Assembly: GCA_963824345.1 (NCBI GenBank) | Contig: CAWGOZ010000023.1 | Coordinates: forward strand, 372,001-436,000 | DNA: 64,000 nt | Reading direction: 5' to 3' | DNA from: Palsa-89 sp963824345 | GTDB lineage: Bacteria; Acidobacteriota; Terriglobia; Bryobacterales; Bryobacteraceae | Shown here: positions 42,327 through 51,089 of the stretch, one piece after another | Numbering within the stretch: the first letter of the stretch is position 1 | How the letters are laid out: each line of letters opens with the position of its first letter | Notes under the pieces: generated by a model | Database searches by the model: none | What the model saw: the letters and a program-made list of their open reading frames with translations, nothing else | Told to the model about the DNA's origin: nothing | Made by a program: the position numbers and the translations under genes

Positions 42327-45300
42327 GCTGTGCCCTCCTAAGGCTGGTAAGCGGCGCAACCAGGGACAGCGCGGGCCTGGTATTGTATTGCGTCAAGTAC
42401 TCCTGATGGTACCAATCATCGGGAAACTTTTCCTGGGCGGTGTAGGGATATGCGCTCATGGCGTGAAACGGCAAAGGCTCCACGGTCCTGCCGAACGCGG
42501 TATTGGCATCCGCGTCTTTAGCCCACCCGTCCACCAGCAGCAGGAAGTCCCGCTTCCAGCCGTTCTTCAGAGCCGGCAGTCTGGCGGCGTTAAACAGGAG
42601 CCGGGTTTCGTCTCCAGAACCCATGAGGACCATGCGATCGTCGGCGGTGGCCAACAGCTCGCCTACTTCTCCATATCGAGTGTAGAAGCCCAGGGTCGGA
42701 TTCCAAGGGGCTTCGAGCGAAACCTGATCGTACAGGAACTGTTCGGGCTGTTTGCGCTCCGGCTGGATCACGGTCTTCGAAAAACCGCGAAAGTGCAGGT
42801 CGGCCTGGAAGGGAGCGAGAGGAGTTGTCAAAACCGACCCAGCGGAGCCTTTGCTCAAGACATCTTCGCTCAAGAAAATCTCGTCCCAATAAACGCACAG
42901 ATTCGTAACGATTCGGACCTGGCGCGATGCGGAAAGAAATTTGCCGCTGAGATCAACGACAATCGATTTCGGCTTGCCCGAGGGAATTCCCATATCGGCG
43001 ATCACGGTCTGCCAGTTTCCCGAAGCGTCCTTCACTTGCAGGTACGGCATCGTCAACGGCTGCGACTTTCCTTGGGATGCGGCCAGAAAGGTGCTGCCAT
43101 CCGCCCAATCCACCCAGCCGTTCAGGACCAGGATGGCTCGGCCATCGGGCGCGGCCGTTCCGAAGTCGAGATCCAATGTGTGCATAGCCGCGCGGCCCGC
43201 ATAATCGTGCGAGAAGGTATCCACGTAGCGCTGGTCGAGCTTTGCGATCCGGGACAGAACATCGTTGCCGTCTTGATCCACGGCCGCTTGCGCGTAAATC
43301 CTGCGCCGTAAGCCAAAAAGTTTGGCCTCTGGAAACGGAGGAGCCTTGAATTTATCATTAGTGAAGATTTCCATCCCCTCCGGGTGATCCACTGCGATGA
43401 GTTGAACCTGATCCAAATAGGAAACCTCGCGGAGTTCCTCAGTGATTCGGACTTCGTACTTTCCGTCAACCGCCCGGAGGGCTTCGCTAGGGATCTGGAC
43501 GTGCTCGGCGTGGGCCACCGGAAAATAGGTTCCATCGCCGGAACTCGCGCCGAGCGGCGCAACTCCCAGAACGTCCGAAACGAATTGAAAGCTTTTGCCA
43601 TTCCAAGTGAAGATCATGGGACAGGATCCAGAGAGCCGCGGGGCTTCCTTATAATCCACGGCTAGGCCAGCCTTTTGGTTCACCTGGTTCTGGATGAGGC
43701 CGTTCGGCCAGGTAATGCGAACAGTTTCGGCGTCCTTGTGCAAACCCATGCCGAAGTCCAGCGGCAGGCCGGCATAGGTCTGCTTTTGGTAAAGCGTGCC
43801 GGCTTTGACCTCCACTTTCGCACCATAAGCCAGCTTCAGATTCTTTACGCCCAGAAGTTTTGTCCGCAGCCAACTGGACGAACTCGGCGATTGGTTGATC
43901 AACAGAGACACCGTGCCGTCCTTTCTTAGCACGGCTAGATCGACGCGTCCGTCTGCATCAACGTCCGCTTTCGCCAACGCGGTAGCTTCCGCGGTTTCAG
44001 CTAATTTGGAAGCGGTAAACAGATCGACGGCGCCGCGGTTCCCGAGATCGGCGAACAGGCTGGGCCCGCGGCCGGGAATATTGGCTGCCCGGTCCAGCAC
44101 GCCGCCATGGTTCAGGATCGGCGTGATGGCTGCAGCGTCTGAAACCACGAGGTCGGTCCAACCATCGTTGTTGAAGTCATAAGCGGTGACGGTCGCGGAC
44201 CCGGCCGGCGCCGCCGCGAGCTCCTGCGCCTCATAGCGTCCGGCGAGCCTATCGCGATAGAGAACACCGGGACGATCGGCATACACCACCGCGAGATCCC
44301 TGCCATCCGTGTCTTTCACGGCATCGAACACCACTCCATCGGTGGCCTGGCCGGTGACGAACGGGAAGCTTGCGGTCTCATCGCTGAAGCCGGACGGTCC
44401 ATTGTTCCGCAGCAGTGCGGATTGGGGACCGAGTAAGACTAAGTCCAAGTCGTAATCGTGGTCATAGTCCACCCAAACTGCCTTTGTAAACTGACCTTGC
44501 GGAAGGGTTGCGGGAAATTTCTCGAACCGGCCGTTCTTGTTCGCGTAGAGTTCGACGCCACTTTTCGTTATCACTGCCAGGTCGGTGCGGCCGTCGTTAT
44601 TAAAATCCCCGGGTGCGATGGAGCTCACGTCGCGCAGACCGCCTAGGCCGAGTTCCTCTTCTTCAGCGCTGCCGTTCCGGAATACGCGAACTTTGTTGGC
44701 CGACCAGACGATCAAGTCGGGACGGGGGTCGTCGTCCACTGCGGCGAACACCAGCCCGACCGGCCCTTTCTCAAAACCCAAACCGAGTTTCTTCTCTTGA
44801 AACTTGATAGGCCCGGCAGGAGGGATGTTTTGGTCTACGGCAAGCTCAGGCGGATCGGCGATCTCGGCGTAGTAACTCCACTCCAAGTCTTCGGGAACCG
44901 CCGCACCTGCCTGGCGCTTCTTGATCTCCTGGAATACCTTTTCTTCCCGCGCCGAATCCTCCGCGCGCCCGGCCTGCCGGTAGGCGTTATAGAGCTGGAA
45001 GTGCGGCCCGGCCAAGTTCGGATTGAGCCGCTCGCTAGTTTCAAACTCCTTGAGAGCGGCTTCCGGTTTACCGTTCAATTTGTAAAGAACCCCGAGATTG
45101 TAGTGCGACACCGGCTCATCGGGAACTAGCATCACCATGCCTTCTAATTGCTCAATAGCCGGCTCATATTGGGAATCCTTCTTGAATGCGATCCCGAGGT
45201 TGAACCAGGTATTGGGAATCTTCGGATCCTGTTTCTGGGCCTTCTGAAGCTCCGCGATTCCTTCCGCGGTTTTCCCGGCGCGCAGAAGCGCGAGACCGTA

Positions 45301-45516
45301 GTTGACACGATCGCGTGCCGAGTCGGGAGTCAGCTCCAAAATTTTCCGAAACTGATCCACGGCCTGCTGTTGGGTGGTGGGGTTTTCATAGAATGCCTTA
45401 CCCAGGTTGCGATAACGCGCGATCTGTTCCGCACTGGAGTCCTGTGCCCGGCCGCGGACGTACAAGACTCCAGTCGCCAATGCGGCCAGAACCAATACAG
45501 AAAACGTGCGGTTCAT
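42313..45516 (-). CDS. TPR plus FG-GAP/ASPIC-UnbV (CRTAC1-like) exported protein
   Basis: A 1067-residue protein with signal peptide MNRTFSVLVLAALATGVLYV. Four or five TPRs follow (about residues 30-205, with repeated NYGLALLRAGKTAEGIAEL-type units), then FG-GAP/VCBS blades with DFNNDG loops (about 250-560). An ASPIC/UnbV-like region (VRITWPNG) follows near 600, and a long C-terminal beta domain without repeats closes the protein. ATG at 45516 overlaps the preceding stop (ATGA). Some calcium loops are degenerate (DVDADG, DYDHDY). Likely an extracytoplasmic scaffold; enzymatic activity unproven. Confidence 0.82.
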   Translation of the reverse strand: MNRTFSVLVLAALATGVLYVRGRAQDSSAEQIARYRNLGKAFYENPTTQQQAVDQFRKILELTPDSARDRVNYGLALLRAGKTAEGIAELQKAQKQDPKIPNTWFNLGIAFKKDSQYEPAIEQLEGMVMLVPDEPVSHYNLGVLYKLNGKPEAALKEFETSERLNPNLAGPHFQLYNAYRQAGRAEDSAREEKVFQEIKKRQAGAAVPEDLEWSYYAEIADPPELAVDQNIPPAGPIKFQEKKLGLGFEKGPVGLVFAAVDDDPRPDLIVWSANKVRVFRNGSAEEEELGLGGLRDVSSIAPGDFNNDGRTDLAVITKSGVELYANKNGRFEKFPATLPQGQFTKAVWVDYDHDYDLDLVLLGPQSALLRNNGPSGFSDETASFPFVTGQATDGVVFDAVKDTDGRDLAVVYADRPGVLYRDRLAGRYEAQELAAAPAGSATVTAYDFNNDGWTDLVVSDAAAITPILNHGGVLDRAANIPGRGPSLFADLGNRGAVDLFTASKLAETAEATALAKADVDADGRVDLAVLRKDGTVSLLINQSPSSSSWLRTKLLGVKNLKLAYGAKVEVKAGTLYQKQTYAGLPLDFGMGLHKDAETVRITWPNGLIQNQVNQKAGLAVDYKEAPRLSGSCPMIFTWNGKSFQFVSDVLGVAPLGASSGDGTYFPVAHAEHVQIPSEALRAVDGKYEVRITEELREVSYLDQVQLIAVDHPEGMEIFTNDKFKAPPFPEAKLFGLRRRIYAQAAVDQDGNDVLSRIAKLDQRYVDTFSHDYAGRAAMHTLDLDFGTAAPDGRAILVLNGWVDWADGSTFLAASQGKSQPLTMPYLQVKDASGNWQTVIADMGIPSGKPKSIVVDLSGKFLSASRQVRIVTNLCVYWDEIFLSEDVLSKGSAGSVLTTPLAPFQADLHFRGFSKTVIQPERKQPEQFLYDQVSLEAPWNPTLGFYTRYGEVGELLATADDRMVLMGSGDETRLLFNAARLPALKNGWKRDFLLLVDGWAKDADANTAFGRTVEPLPFHAMSAYPYTAQEKFPDDWYHQEYLTQYNTRPALSLVAPLTSLRRAQLGTE

Positions 45517-47894
45517 TTGGCGGGCTTCCGATAAGATTTCTCCACGATGCGGTCCTCGCCCTCGGTGATTTGGATAATGCGGTTTGGCGCGACACCGTGA
45601 AATACCTGAGTGATTCCGGACCGCGGCCACTTTACAGTCAGCTCATCCACCATCGTCGCGTCGCCGAGCCCAAAATGCTGACGAAGCGAATTCTCGGAGC
45701 CATAGCCATCTCCCAACACCACTTCGCGCATCTGGCCCTGACCCTTCGCCCGCAGTGAGACGCGCGCTCCCACCGCATCCCGGTTGGACTTGACGCCTAC
45801 CAATTCCACCTCCAGCCAATTACGTTTTGCGTCGATCTCATTCTTCAACAAAGCGTGCCGGAAGCCGGAGGAAGAGACCGCGATGTCGAGTGATCCATTG
45901 TTCCAGAAGTCAGCCACCGCAACACCACGGCTGTTGATCATCAGATCCGTTCCGGTGGCACGGCCGATCTCCTCGAAAGTTCCGTCGCCGCGGTTACGCA
46001 GATAACGGTTGTGCTCCCACCCGTGCCACGAATTACGCCCGAAATGCTTGGGATCGAAGAGAATGCCGGTCTTGTACTCGTCCTGGTGGCTGACTACATT
46101 GTTCAGAAATTCGAGCTCGATCTCGGTTCCTTTGTCGCCGAACACCCAGCCGTCGGCCTCGTAGATATCCTGCCAGCCATCGTTGTCGAAGTCGGCGAAG
46201 CTGGCGCCCCAAAACCAGCCGGGAGGGGCGGCGTGGGCTCTCTCGGTGGTGTCCTCGAACGTTCCGTCGCCCTTATTGCGAAGGAGCGTATTCCCGGACG
46301 CCATCTGTTGAAACACTTGCACGAAGTTCGTTCCGGACTGGCGGAAAATCTGCCAATAGAGCGGCATGTCCGTCTTCCAGACGCCCTGCCGCCAGGAATT
46401 CGTCATGTAGCGCAGCACAGTTGGCCACTCCGCGTACCAGGCTTCTTCCGACCGGATGTTGGTGGAGTATATGTCGAGTTTCCCGTCGTTATCGTAGTCC
46501 GCCATGCTGGCGCTCATCCCGGCGCCGTAGGCCAGCGTTCCGGTTGCCACCGTGACGTCGGTAAACGTGCCATCACGATTGTTCCGGTAGAGCGTTTTTC
46601 TGCCAAAGTCGTTTACAACATAAATATCGGGGTAGCCGTCATCGTTGTAATCGCCGAAAACGGTTCCCAGGCAGAGTCCCACTTCGCCGACGCCGGCTTT
46701 CACCGTCACGTTGGTAAAGGTACCGTCGCCATTGTTGTGATACAGCTGGTTGGGCTCGCCGTTGCGCGCATAAAACGTGGTGGGGATGTCTTTGCGCGGA
46801 TCCAGATACCGGCCTACGTATAGATCCAGGAGACCGTCGTTATCGTAATCCCCCCAGGAGGCGACCGTGGTGCAGCACTCTGTCCCTAGCCCCGATTTCG
46901 CGGTGACGTCGGTGAAAGTTCCGTCCCGGTTGTTGTGAAAAAGCTGGTTGGGTTTGAAGGTCCGGCTGACGAACAGATCCTTGTAGCCGTCGTTATCGTA
47001 GTCGGCGAAAAGCGCGACGCTCACGCCGTCCAAGCCAGCCAAACCCGCCTTGGCGGTGACGTCTTCGAACCGGCCGTCGCCAAGATTGCGAAACAGCTTG
47101 GACTCCACTCCGTCCGGGATGAAAATATCGTAGAACCCATCGTTGTCGTAATCCGCCGCCGTGATTCCGGCCGGGCCGAAGCGGATCATCCCGAATCTGA
47201 GCGGCTGGTTCAGAAAGGCCGGATAGTAGCGATTGGCGAAGTCGATGCCGGCCTCATGCGCCACGTTTTGGAACTGCGGGCGGTCCCCGATGGAGCGGTT
47301 TCCTTCGATGAGCGATGCGGAAACGATTTTCATTCCCTGCGCGGTTCGCACAAATTGCATGCGGAAATTAGCGCGATCGATTCCGGACTGGCTCGCGCCC
47401 CGAGGCTTGCCGATGAGCTCGAAACGCACGTTGGCTTCGAACCTCGTCCCAGACCATTTCTCCAAGCGATAGATGTGCAGTCCTACCTCATCAATCGATT
47501 CGAAGCCGCCCCAATAGTTTCGCCATTCGGCGACCGCGGAGGACCGGTCCGCCGGCTTGCCGTCACCCGCGAATACAAGCTTGTGAATGCCATCCTTGTT
47601 TTCTGTTGGAGTCAGATTCACAAGGCCCAGGGAAGTCCCGCGAAATTGAGATGAAAAACAATCTTCGATACCCTCCGCGCGGCCAGCCTGAACAGCCTGT
47701 GCCAAAGCCGTCAGTGTGGTGAGGATGTCCTTGCCGCTATTGAAGAACCTGGTGCTGGCCCAATCGGCGAATTGAAAGAACCCAACGGTAAGCAAAACCA
47801 GCGCGATCACGACTGCGCCCGCGACATACAGGCGGGTTCGGGAGGGCTGGGGGGGATGAATTTCCGTCTTCGGATCTAAGGGGCTCAGTTTCAT
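45513..47894 (-). CDS. CRTAC1-family FG-GAP/ASPIC-UnbV protein with N-terminal membrane anchor
   Basis: A 793-residue protein: one N-terminal membrane helix (LYVAGAVVIALVLLTVGFFQF, about residues 22-42), a 150-residue domain resembling a SnoaL/NTF2-like cup, then a propeller with regular calcium loops (ADYDNDGFYDIFI, GDYDNDGLLDLYV, GDYNDDGYPDIYV, ADYDNDGKLDIYS, ADFDNDGWQDIYE) and a C-terminal ASPIC/UnbV domain (VGARVSLRAKG, LTVKWPRSG). Membrane-tethered and facing the periplasm. Overlaps both neighbours by ATGA, downstream of a carotenoid oxygenase. Confidence 0.88.
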   Translation of the reverse strand: MKLSPLDPKTEIHPPQPSRTRLYVAGAVVIALVLLTVGFFQFADWASTRFFNSGKDILTTLTALAQAVQAGRAEGIEDCFSSQFRGTSLGLVNLTPTENKDGIHKLVFAGDGKPADRSSAVAEWRNYWGGFESIDEVGLHIYRLEKWSGTRFEANVRFELIGKPRGASQSGIDRANFRMQFVRTAQGMKIVSASLIEGNRSIGDRPQFQNVAHEAGIDFANRYYPAFLNQPLRFGMIRFGPAGITAADYDNDGFYDIFIPDGVESKLFRNLGDGRFEDVTAKAGLAGLDGVSVALFADYDNDGYKDLFVSRTFKPNQLFHNNRDGTFTDVTAKSGLGTECCTTVASWGDYDNDGLLDLYVGRYLDPRKDIPTTFYARNGEPNQLYHNNGDGTFTNVTVKAGVGEVGLCLGTVFGDYNDDGYPDIYVVNDFGRKTLYRNNRDGTFTDVTVATGTLAYGAGMSASMADYDNDGKLDIYSTNIRSEEAWYAEWPTVLRYMTNSWRQGVWKTDMPLYWQIFRQSGTNFVQVFQQMASGNTLLRNKGDGTFEDTTERAHAAPPGWFWGASFADFDNDGWQDIYEADGWVFGDKGTEIELEFLNNVVSHQDEYKTGILFDPKHFGRNSWHGWEHNRYLRNRGDGTFEEIGRATGTDLMINSRGVAVADFWNNGSLDIAVSSSGFRHALLKNEIDAKRNWLEVELVGVKSNRDAVGARVSLRAKGQGQMREVVLGDGYGSENSLRQHFGLGDATMVDELTVKWPRSGITQVFHGVAPNRIIQITEGEDRIVEKSYRKPAK

Positions 47895-49354
47895 TGGTGC
47901 TTGCTGTCTCCTTTTCGGGGAGTCGGTTGTAATGCAGTCTTGTGGAAAGTTGCGTGAAACCCGGGATGAACGCGATGGCGCAGAGGCAACCGCGCGATTG
48001 GGCCGTTCCGCACGGCGGCGCCGTCAAAGAGCAGGTATTCGGCCCGATCCGAAGCCGGCAAGAAGTGCTGGACCAGGACCACGCCTTCCTCCCCGTTCCC
48101 CACGTAAACGGGCTCTCCACCCAGATATTCTCCAGCAGGGACGCGATAGATATCGTTGACGGAATTAGTTTTCCACGAGCCATGCGCCAGTTCGTTAAAA
48201 AACTTGCGCCCGGCCCGGCCACTCTCGCTGATTCCGGTCATCCAAAAGTCGTCGTAAGGCACGCCGACAAGCGAGTTCTCGATAGAGGGAAAATCGGGCG
48301 ATCGATCGTAATCCAGCTCGATACGGTCGATCAATTTCCTGGATTCAAGGTCCACCACGAAACGCACGGGACGTCCAAATGGGACCGTGGCAAACAGGTC
48401 CGGAACAGGCTGATACTCGGGGTATACGGGCTCGTCAAGCTCAAGGACGTCAATCATCAAACGATTGCCTTCGTCGAAACAGTTGATGAAGTGCAAGCAG
48501 TAGCCCCGGCCGGCGTCCACGGAAAACGCGGGCACGTCAGAGGAGACCCGGGGAGTAATCAAGATGGTGCTTCCGCGTTCGGGCTCCCAGGAAAGCGATT
48601 CCATCACGGACCGGCCTTCATCCCAAAAGCGCTGGAAGTTCATCAATAGCGGACTCAGAAAAAATACCGCGTGGTGGCGAGTGATGCCGAAGTCGTGGAC
48701 CGAGTGCTGGAAAAGCAGAGGAAACCGGCGCCGCTTCAACAGGCGACCTGCGTGATCGAACTCGTACACATGCAGCAGCGGCTGCGTGGCCGAGAACGAG
48801 ATGCCAAAGTTCATTAGGTGGGAATCCAACTTGGCGTGCGCCGAAAACGGGCTGAGTTCATTCAGGCTGCCCTGGAAGTCGTACTCGCCGACCGTATCGA
48901 GCGTAACCGGGTTCAACTCATACGGCAACGTTTGCTCGCCGAATGCCAGAAGACGGCCGTCATACGCCTGCACGCTGACGTTCATGGGTGGTTCCAGCAT
49001 TACTTTCCGCCGCAGTCGGTCGCCCGGGAACGCGGTTCCGAAACCGCGATAGAGAAAGCGGCCCTCCGCCGCTTCATCGCGGAGCTTCGGCGTGCCCACA
49101 AAGCGGCTGGTGTAGGAGATGCCGTCCGCGGTGAAGCGCAAAGAAGCGATCATGCCGTCGCCATCGAGCCAGTGATTGTAGCGCTGCCCGGAGCGCTCGA
49201 AGCGAGCCGGCCCGTTGAGGTAGTACGTTCCCTGGAGCCAGCTCGGAACGCGTCCGGTAATCCCGGTGATCTCGTAGGAACCCTCGAAAGCGTCAAACAG
49301 AAAGAGGCGTTCGAGCAAAGGCGCGAGATCTTGAGAAGCGTACGCGGTGGTCAT
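47891..49354 (-). CDS. Carotenoid oxygenase family protein
   Basis: A 487-residue carotenoid cleavage dioxygenase homolog. N-terminal GRVPSWLQGTYYLNGPARFE and HWLDGDGMIASLRF are family signatures. Four candidate iron ligands are visible: His173 (FSAHAKLD), His220 (HSVHDFGIT), His288 (CLHFINCFDE) and His467 (PGFHATFH). The enzyme would cleave an alkene bond of a carotenoid, stilbene or polyene with O2. No signal peptide. It sits inside the CRTAC1 operon, and a CrtI-like flavoprotein is encoded in the neighbouring cluster, so a polyene substrate made by the same locus is plausible. Confidence 0.92.
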   Translation of the reverse strand: MTTAYASQDLAPLLERLFLFDAFEGSYEITGITGRVPSWLQGTYYLNGPARFERSGQRYNHWLDGDGMIASLRFTADGISYTSRFVGTPKLRDEAAEGRFLYRGFGTAFPGDRLRRKVMLEPPMNVSVQAYDGRLLAFGEQTLPYELNPVTLDTVGEYDFQGSLNELSPFSAHAKLDSHLMNFGISFSATQPLLHVYEFDHAGRLLKRRRFPLLFQHSVHDFGITRHHAVFFLSPLLMNFQRFWDEGRSVMESLSWEPERGSTILITPRVSSDVPAFSVDAGRGYCLHFINCFDEGNRLMIDVLELDEPVYPEYQPVPDLFATVPFGRPVRFVVDLESRKLIDRIELDYDRSPDFPSIENSLVGVPYDDFWMTGISESGRAGRKFFNELAHGSWKTNSVNDIYRVPAGEYLGGEPVYVGNGEEGVVLVQHFLPASDRAEYLLFDGAAVRNGPIARLPLRHRVHPGFHATFHKTALQPTPRKGDSKHQ

Positions 49355-49373
49355 CGATCATCCATGGTAGCTG

Positions 49374-51089
49374 TTACTTGGCGGCGTTCTGGCCTTCCAC
49401 AATCTTGCTCAAAGAATTGATCGGGGGTGGAGCAAGCTTTTCCACTCTTCCGCTCGGCCAGTGAATTTCCAGCGCGTCGATTTTTGTGGCCTTGCCAATT
49501 CCGAAGTGCGCCCGCCGCATGCTCTCCCCGGCATAACCGTTGCCGCCGTCGATTTCGCGGATCTGCGCCAGCCCGTCCGCCGTGATCTGAATCCGCGCTC
49601 CGATCGCGTCGCGGTTAGACTTGGTGCCGGTCAGCAGGAACTGCACCCAATTGCCGCCGCCTTCCGTTACACCCTGATAGAGCAGCGAAGGCTGATTGGC
49701 GTTGGTTTGGAAGATATCCAGCCGTCCATCATTGTTGAAATCGCCGATCGCGATCCCGCGGCCGTCCAGATCGTTGTCCACGCCCGCCTGAGCGGAAATT
49801 TCCTTGAACGTCTGCCCGCCGAGGTTGTGGAACAGCTTCTTTTTTTGGTAGCCGCTCCAGGTCATCGTGCCGATCTTCGGCCAGTTCTTGACGTCGGTGA
49901 AATCGACGCCCGGCTTGGTAATCAGGTCCAGGAGAATCGGTATATAGTTTTCCTTGCCGGCCGAGCGCAAACCGTTCACGACGAAAAGGTCCGGCCAACC
50001 GTCGTTGTCGAAATCGCCGAATTTGGCGGCCCAGCCCCACAGCGTCGCGCACGTATTGGTTTCCTTTGAAACGTCCGTGAAGGTTCCGTCGTGGTTGTTG
50101 TGCCAGAGCATGTTGCACTCTTTCATGTATTCGTCGGTGATGTTCGTGACGTAGATGTCCAGCCAGCCGTCGTTGTCATAGTCGGCGACATCCACATTCA
50201 TTCCTTTGCGCGTGTCGAAGCCGATGGATTTTTCCGTTGCTTCGCGGAAGGTCCCATCTCCGTTATTGAAAAAGATCCGGTCGGTGCCGTAGTCGCAGGC
50301 CAGATAAACATCCTGAAGGCCGTCATTATTGAAGTCGCCGTGCCCGAGATCGAGCGTCCAGCCCGTGTGCTTACCGAAACCCGCCTTGTCGGTCACCTCA
50401 ACGAAGCTGCCATGTCCGCTGTTGTGCCACAACGTGACTCCTCCGCCGTTGACGGCGTTGTCCAGATCGTTCGGCAGTACATGGTCGTCCTTTCCGTCCA
50501 GGAGATTTACGGGTTTGAAGTAGTTGCCGAACATGAGGTCCAGATAACCGTCATTGTCGTAGTCGAACGCGATCACGGCGATGGTATTGCCGAATTTGTT
50601 CAGGCCGGAAGTCTTGGAGACATCCTTGAATTTGCCGTTGCCTTCGTTGTGGTACAGGATGGGCGTGCCGAAGCGAGCCACCAGCAGGTCCTCACGCCCG
50701 TCGTTGTCATAGTCGAACCAAAGCGCATCGGAGACAATCGTTCCCGGATCGTTGCCGCCCGACACTCCGGCCGCGACGGCGACATCGGTGAAAGTCATAT
50801 CTCCGTTGTTGTGGAAAAGGTGATTGGGTTTGCCGGTGGCCGAATCGGTGACGAATAAATCATCCAGACCGTCTCCGTCATAGTCCCCCACCGCTACGGA
50901 CGCGCCACCGGAGGTGAACATTTCCAGCACCTCGGCGTACGGTCCGTTGAAGGCGTGTGTGTGATGCTGGACACGGACACCGGCCTTTTCGCCGATCTCC
51001 TGGAACCGGATGTTGGCGAGCCCCGTGCTCCAAGCCAACACAGCGAGCACTACCGTCAGGATGATGAAGAGAGCGGTCCGCCGTTTCAT
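49374..51089 (-). CDS. Secreted CRTAC1-family FG-GAP/ASPIC-UnbV protein
   Basis: A 571-residue protein with signal peptide MKRRTALFIILTVVLAVLAW and a complete seven-bladed FG-GAP/VCBS propeller: calcium loops GDYDGDGLDDLFV, FDYDNDGREDLLV, FDYDNDGYLDLMF, GDFNNDGLQDVYL, ADYDNDGWLDIYV, GDFDNDGWPDLFV, GDFNNDGRLDIFQ. A C-terminal ASPIC/UnbV domain follows (IGARIQITADG, EIHWPSGRVEKL). The closest relative in the window is its upstream neighbour, with which it shares collinear motifs (GTDRIFFNNGDGTFRE) and a 4-nt overlap, so duplication is likely. Confidence 0.9.
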   Translation of the reverse strand: MKRRTALFIILTVVLAVLAWSTGLANIRFQEIGEKAGVRVQHHTHAFNGPYAEVLEMFTSGGASVAVGDYDGDGLDDLFVTDSATGKPNHLFHNNGDMTFTDVAVAAGVSGGNDPGTIVSDALWFDYDNDGREDLLVARFGTPILYHNEGNGKFKDVSKTSGLNKFGNTIAVIAFDYDNDGYLDLMFGNYFKPVNLLDGKDDHVLPNDLDNAVNGGGVTLWHNSGHGSFVEVTDKAGFGKHTGWTLDLGHGDFNNDGLQDVYLACDYGTDRIFFNNGDGTFREATEKSIGFDTRKGMNVDVADYDNDGWLDIYVTNITDEYMKECNMLWHNNHDGTFTDVSKETNTCATLWGWAAKFGDFDNDGWPDLFVVNGLRSAGKENYIPILLDLITKPGVDFTDVKNWPKIGTMTWSGYQKKKLFHNLGGQTFKEISAQAGVDNDLDGRGIAIGDFNNDGRLDIFQTNANQPSLLYQGVTEGGGNWVQFLLTGTKSNRDAIGARIQITADGLAQIREIDGGNGYAGESMRRAHFGIGKATKIDALEIHWPSGRVEKLAPPPINSLSKIVEGQNAAK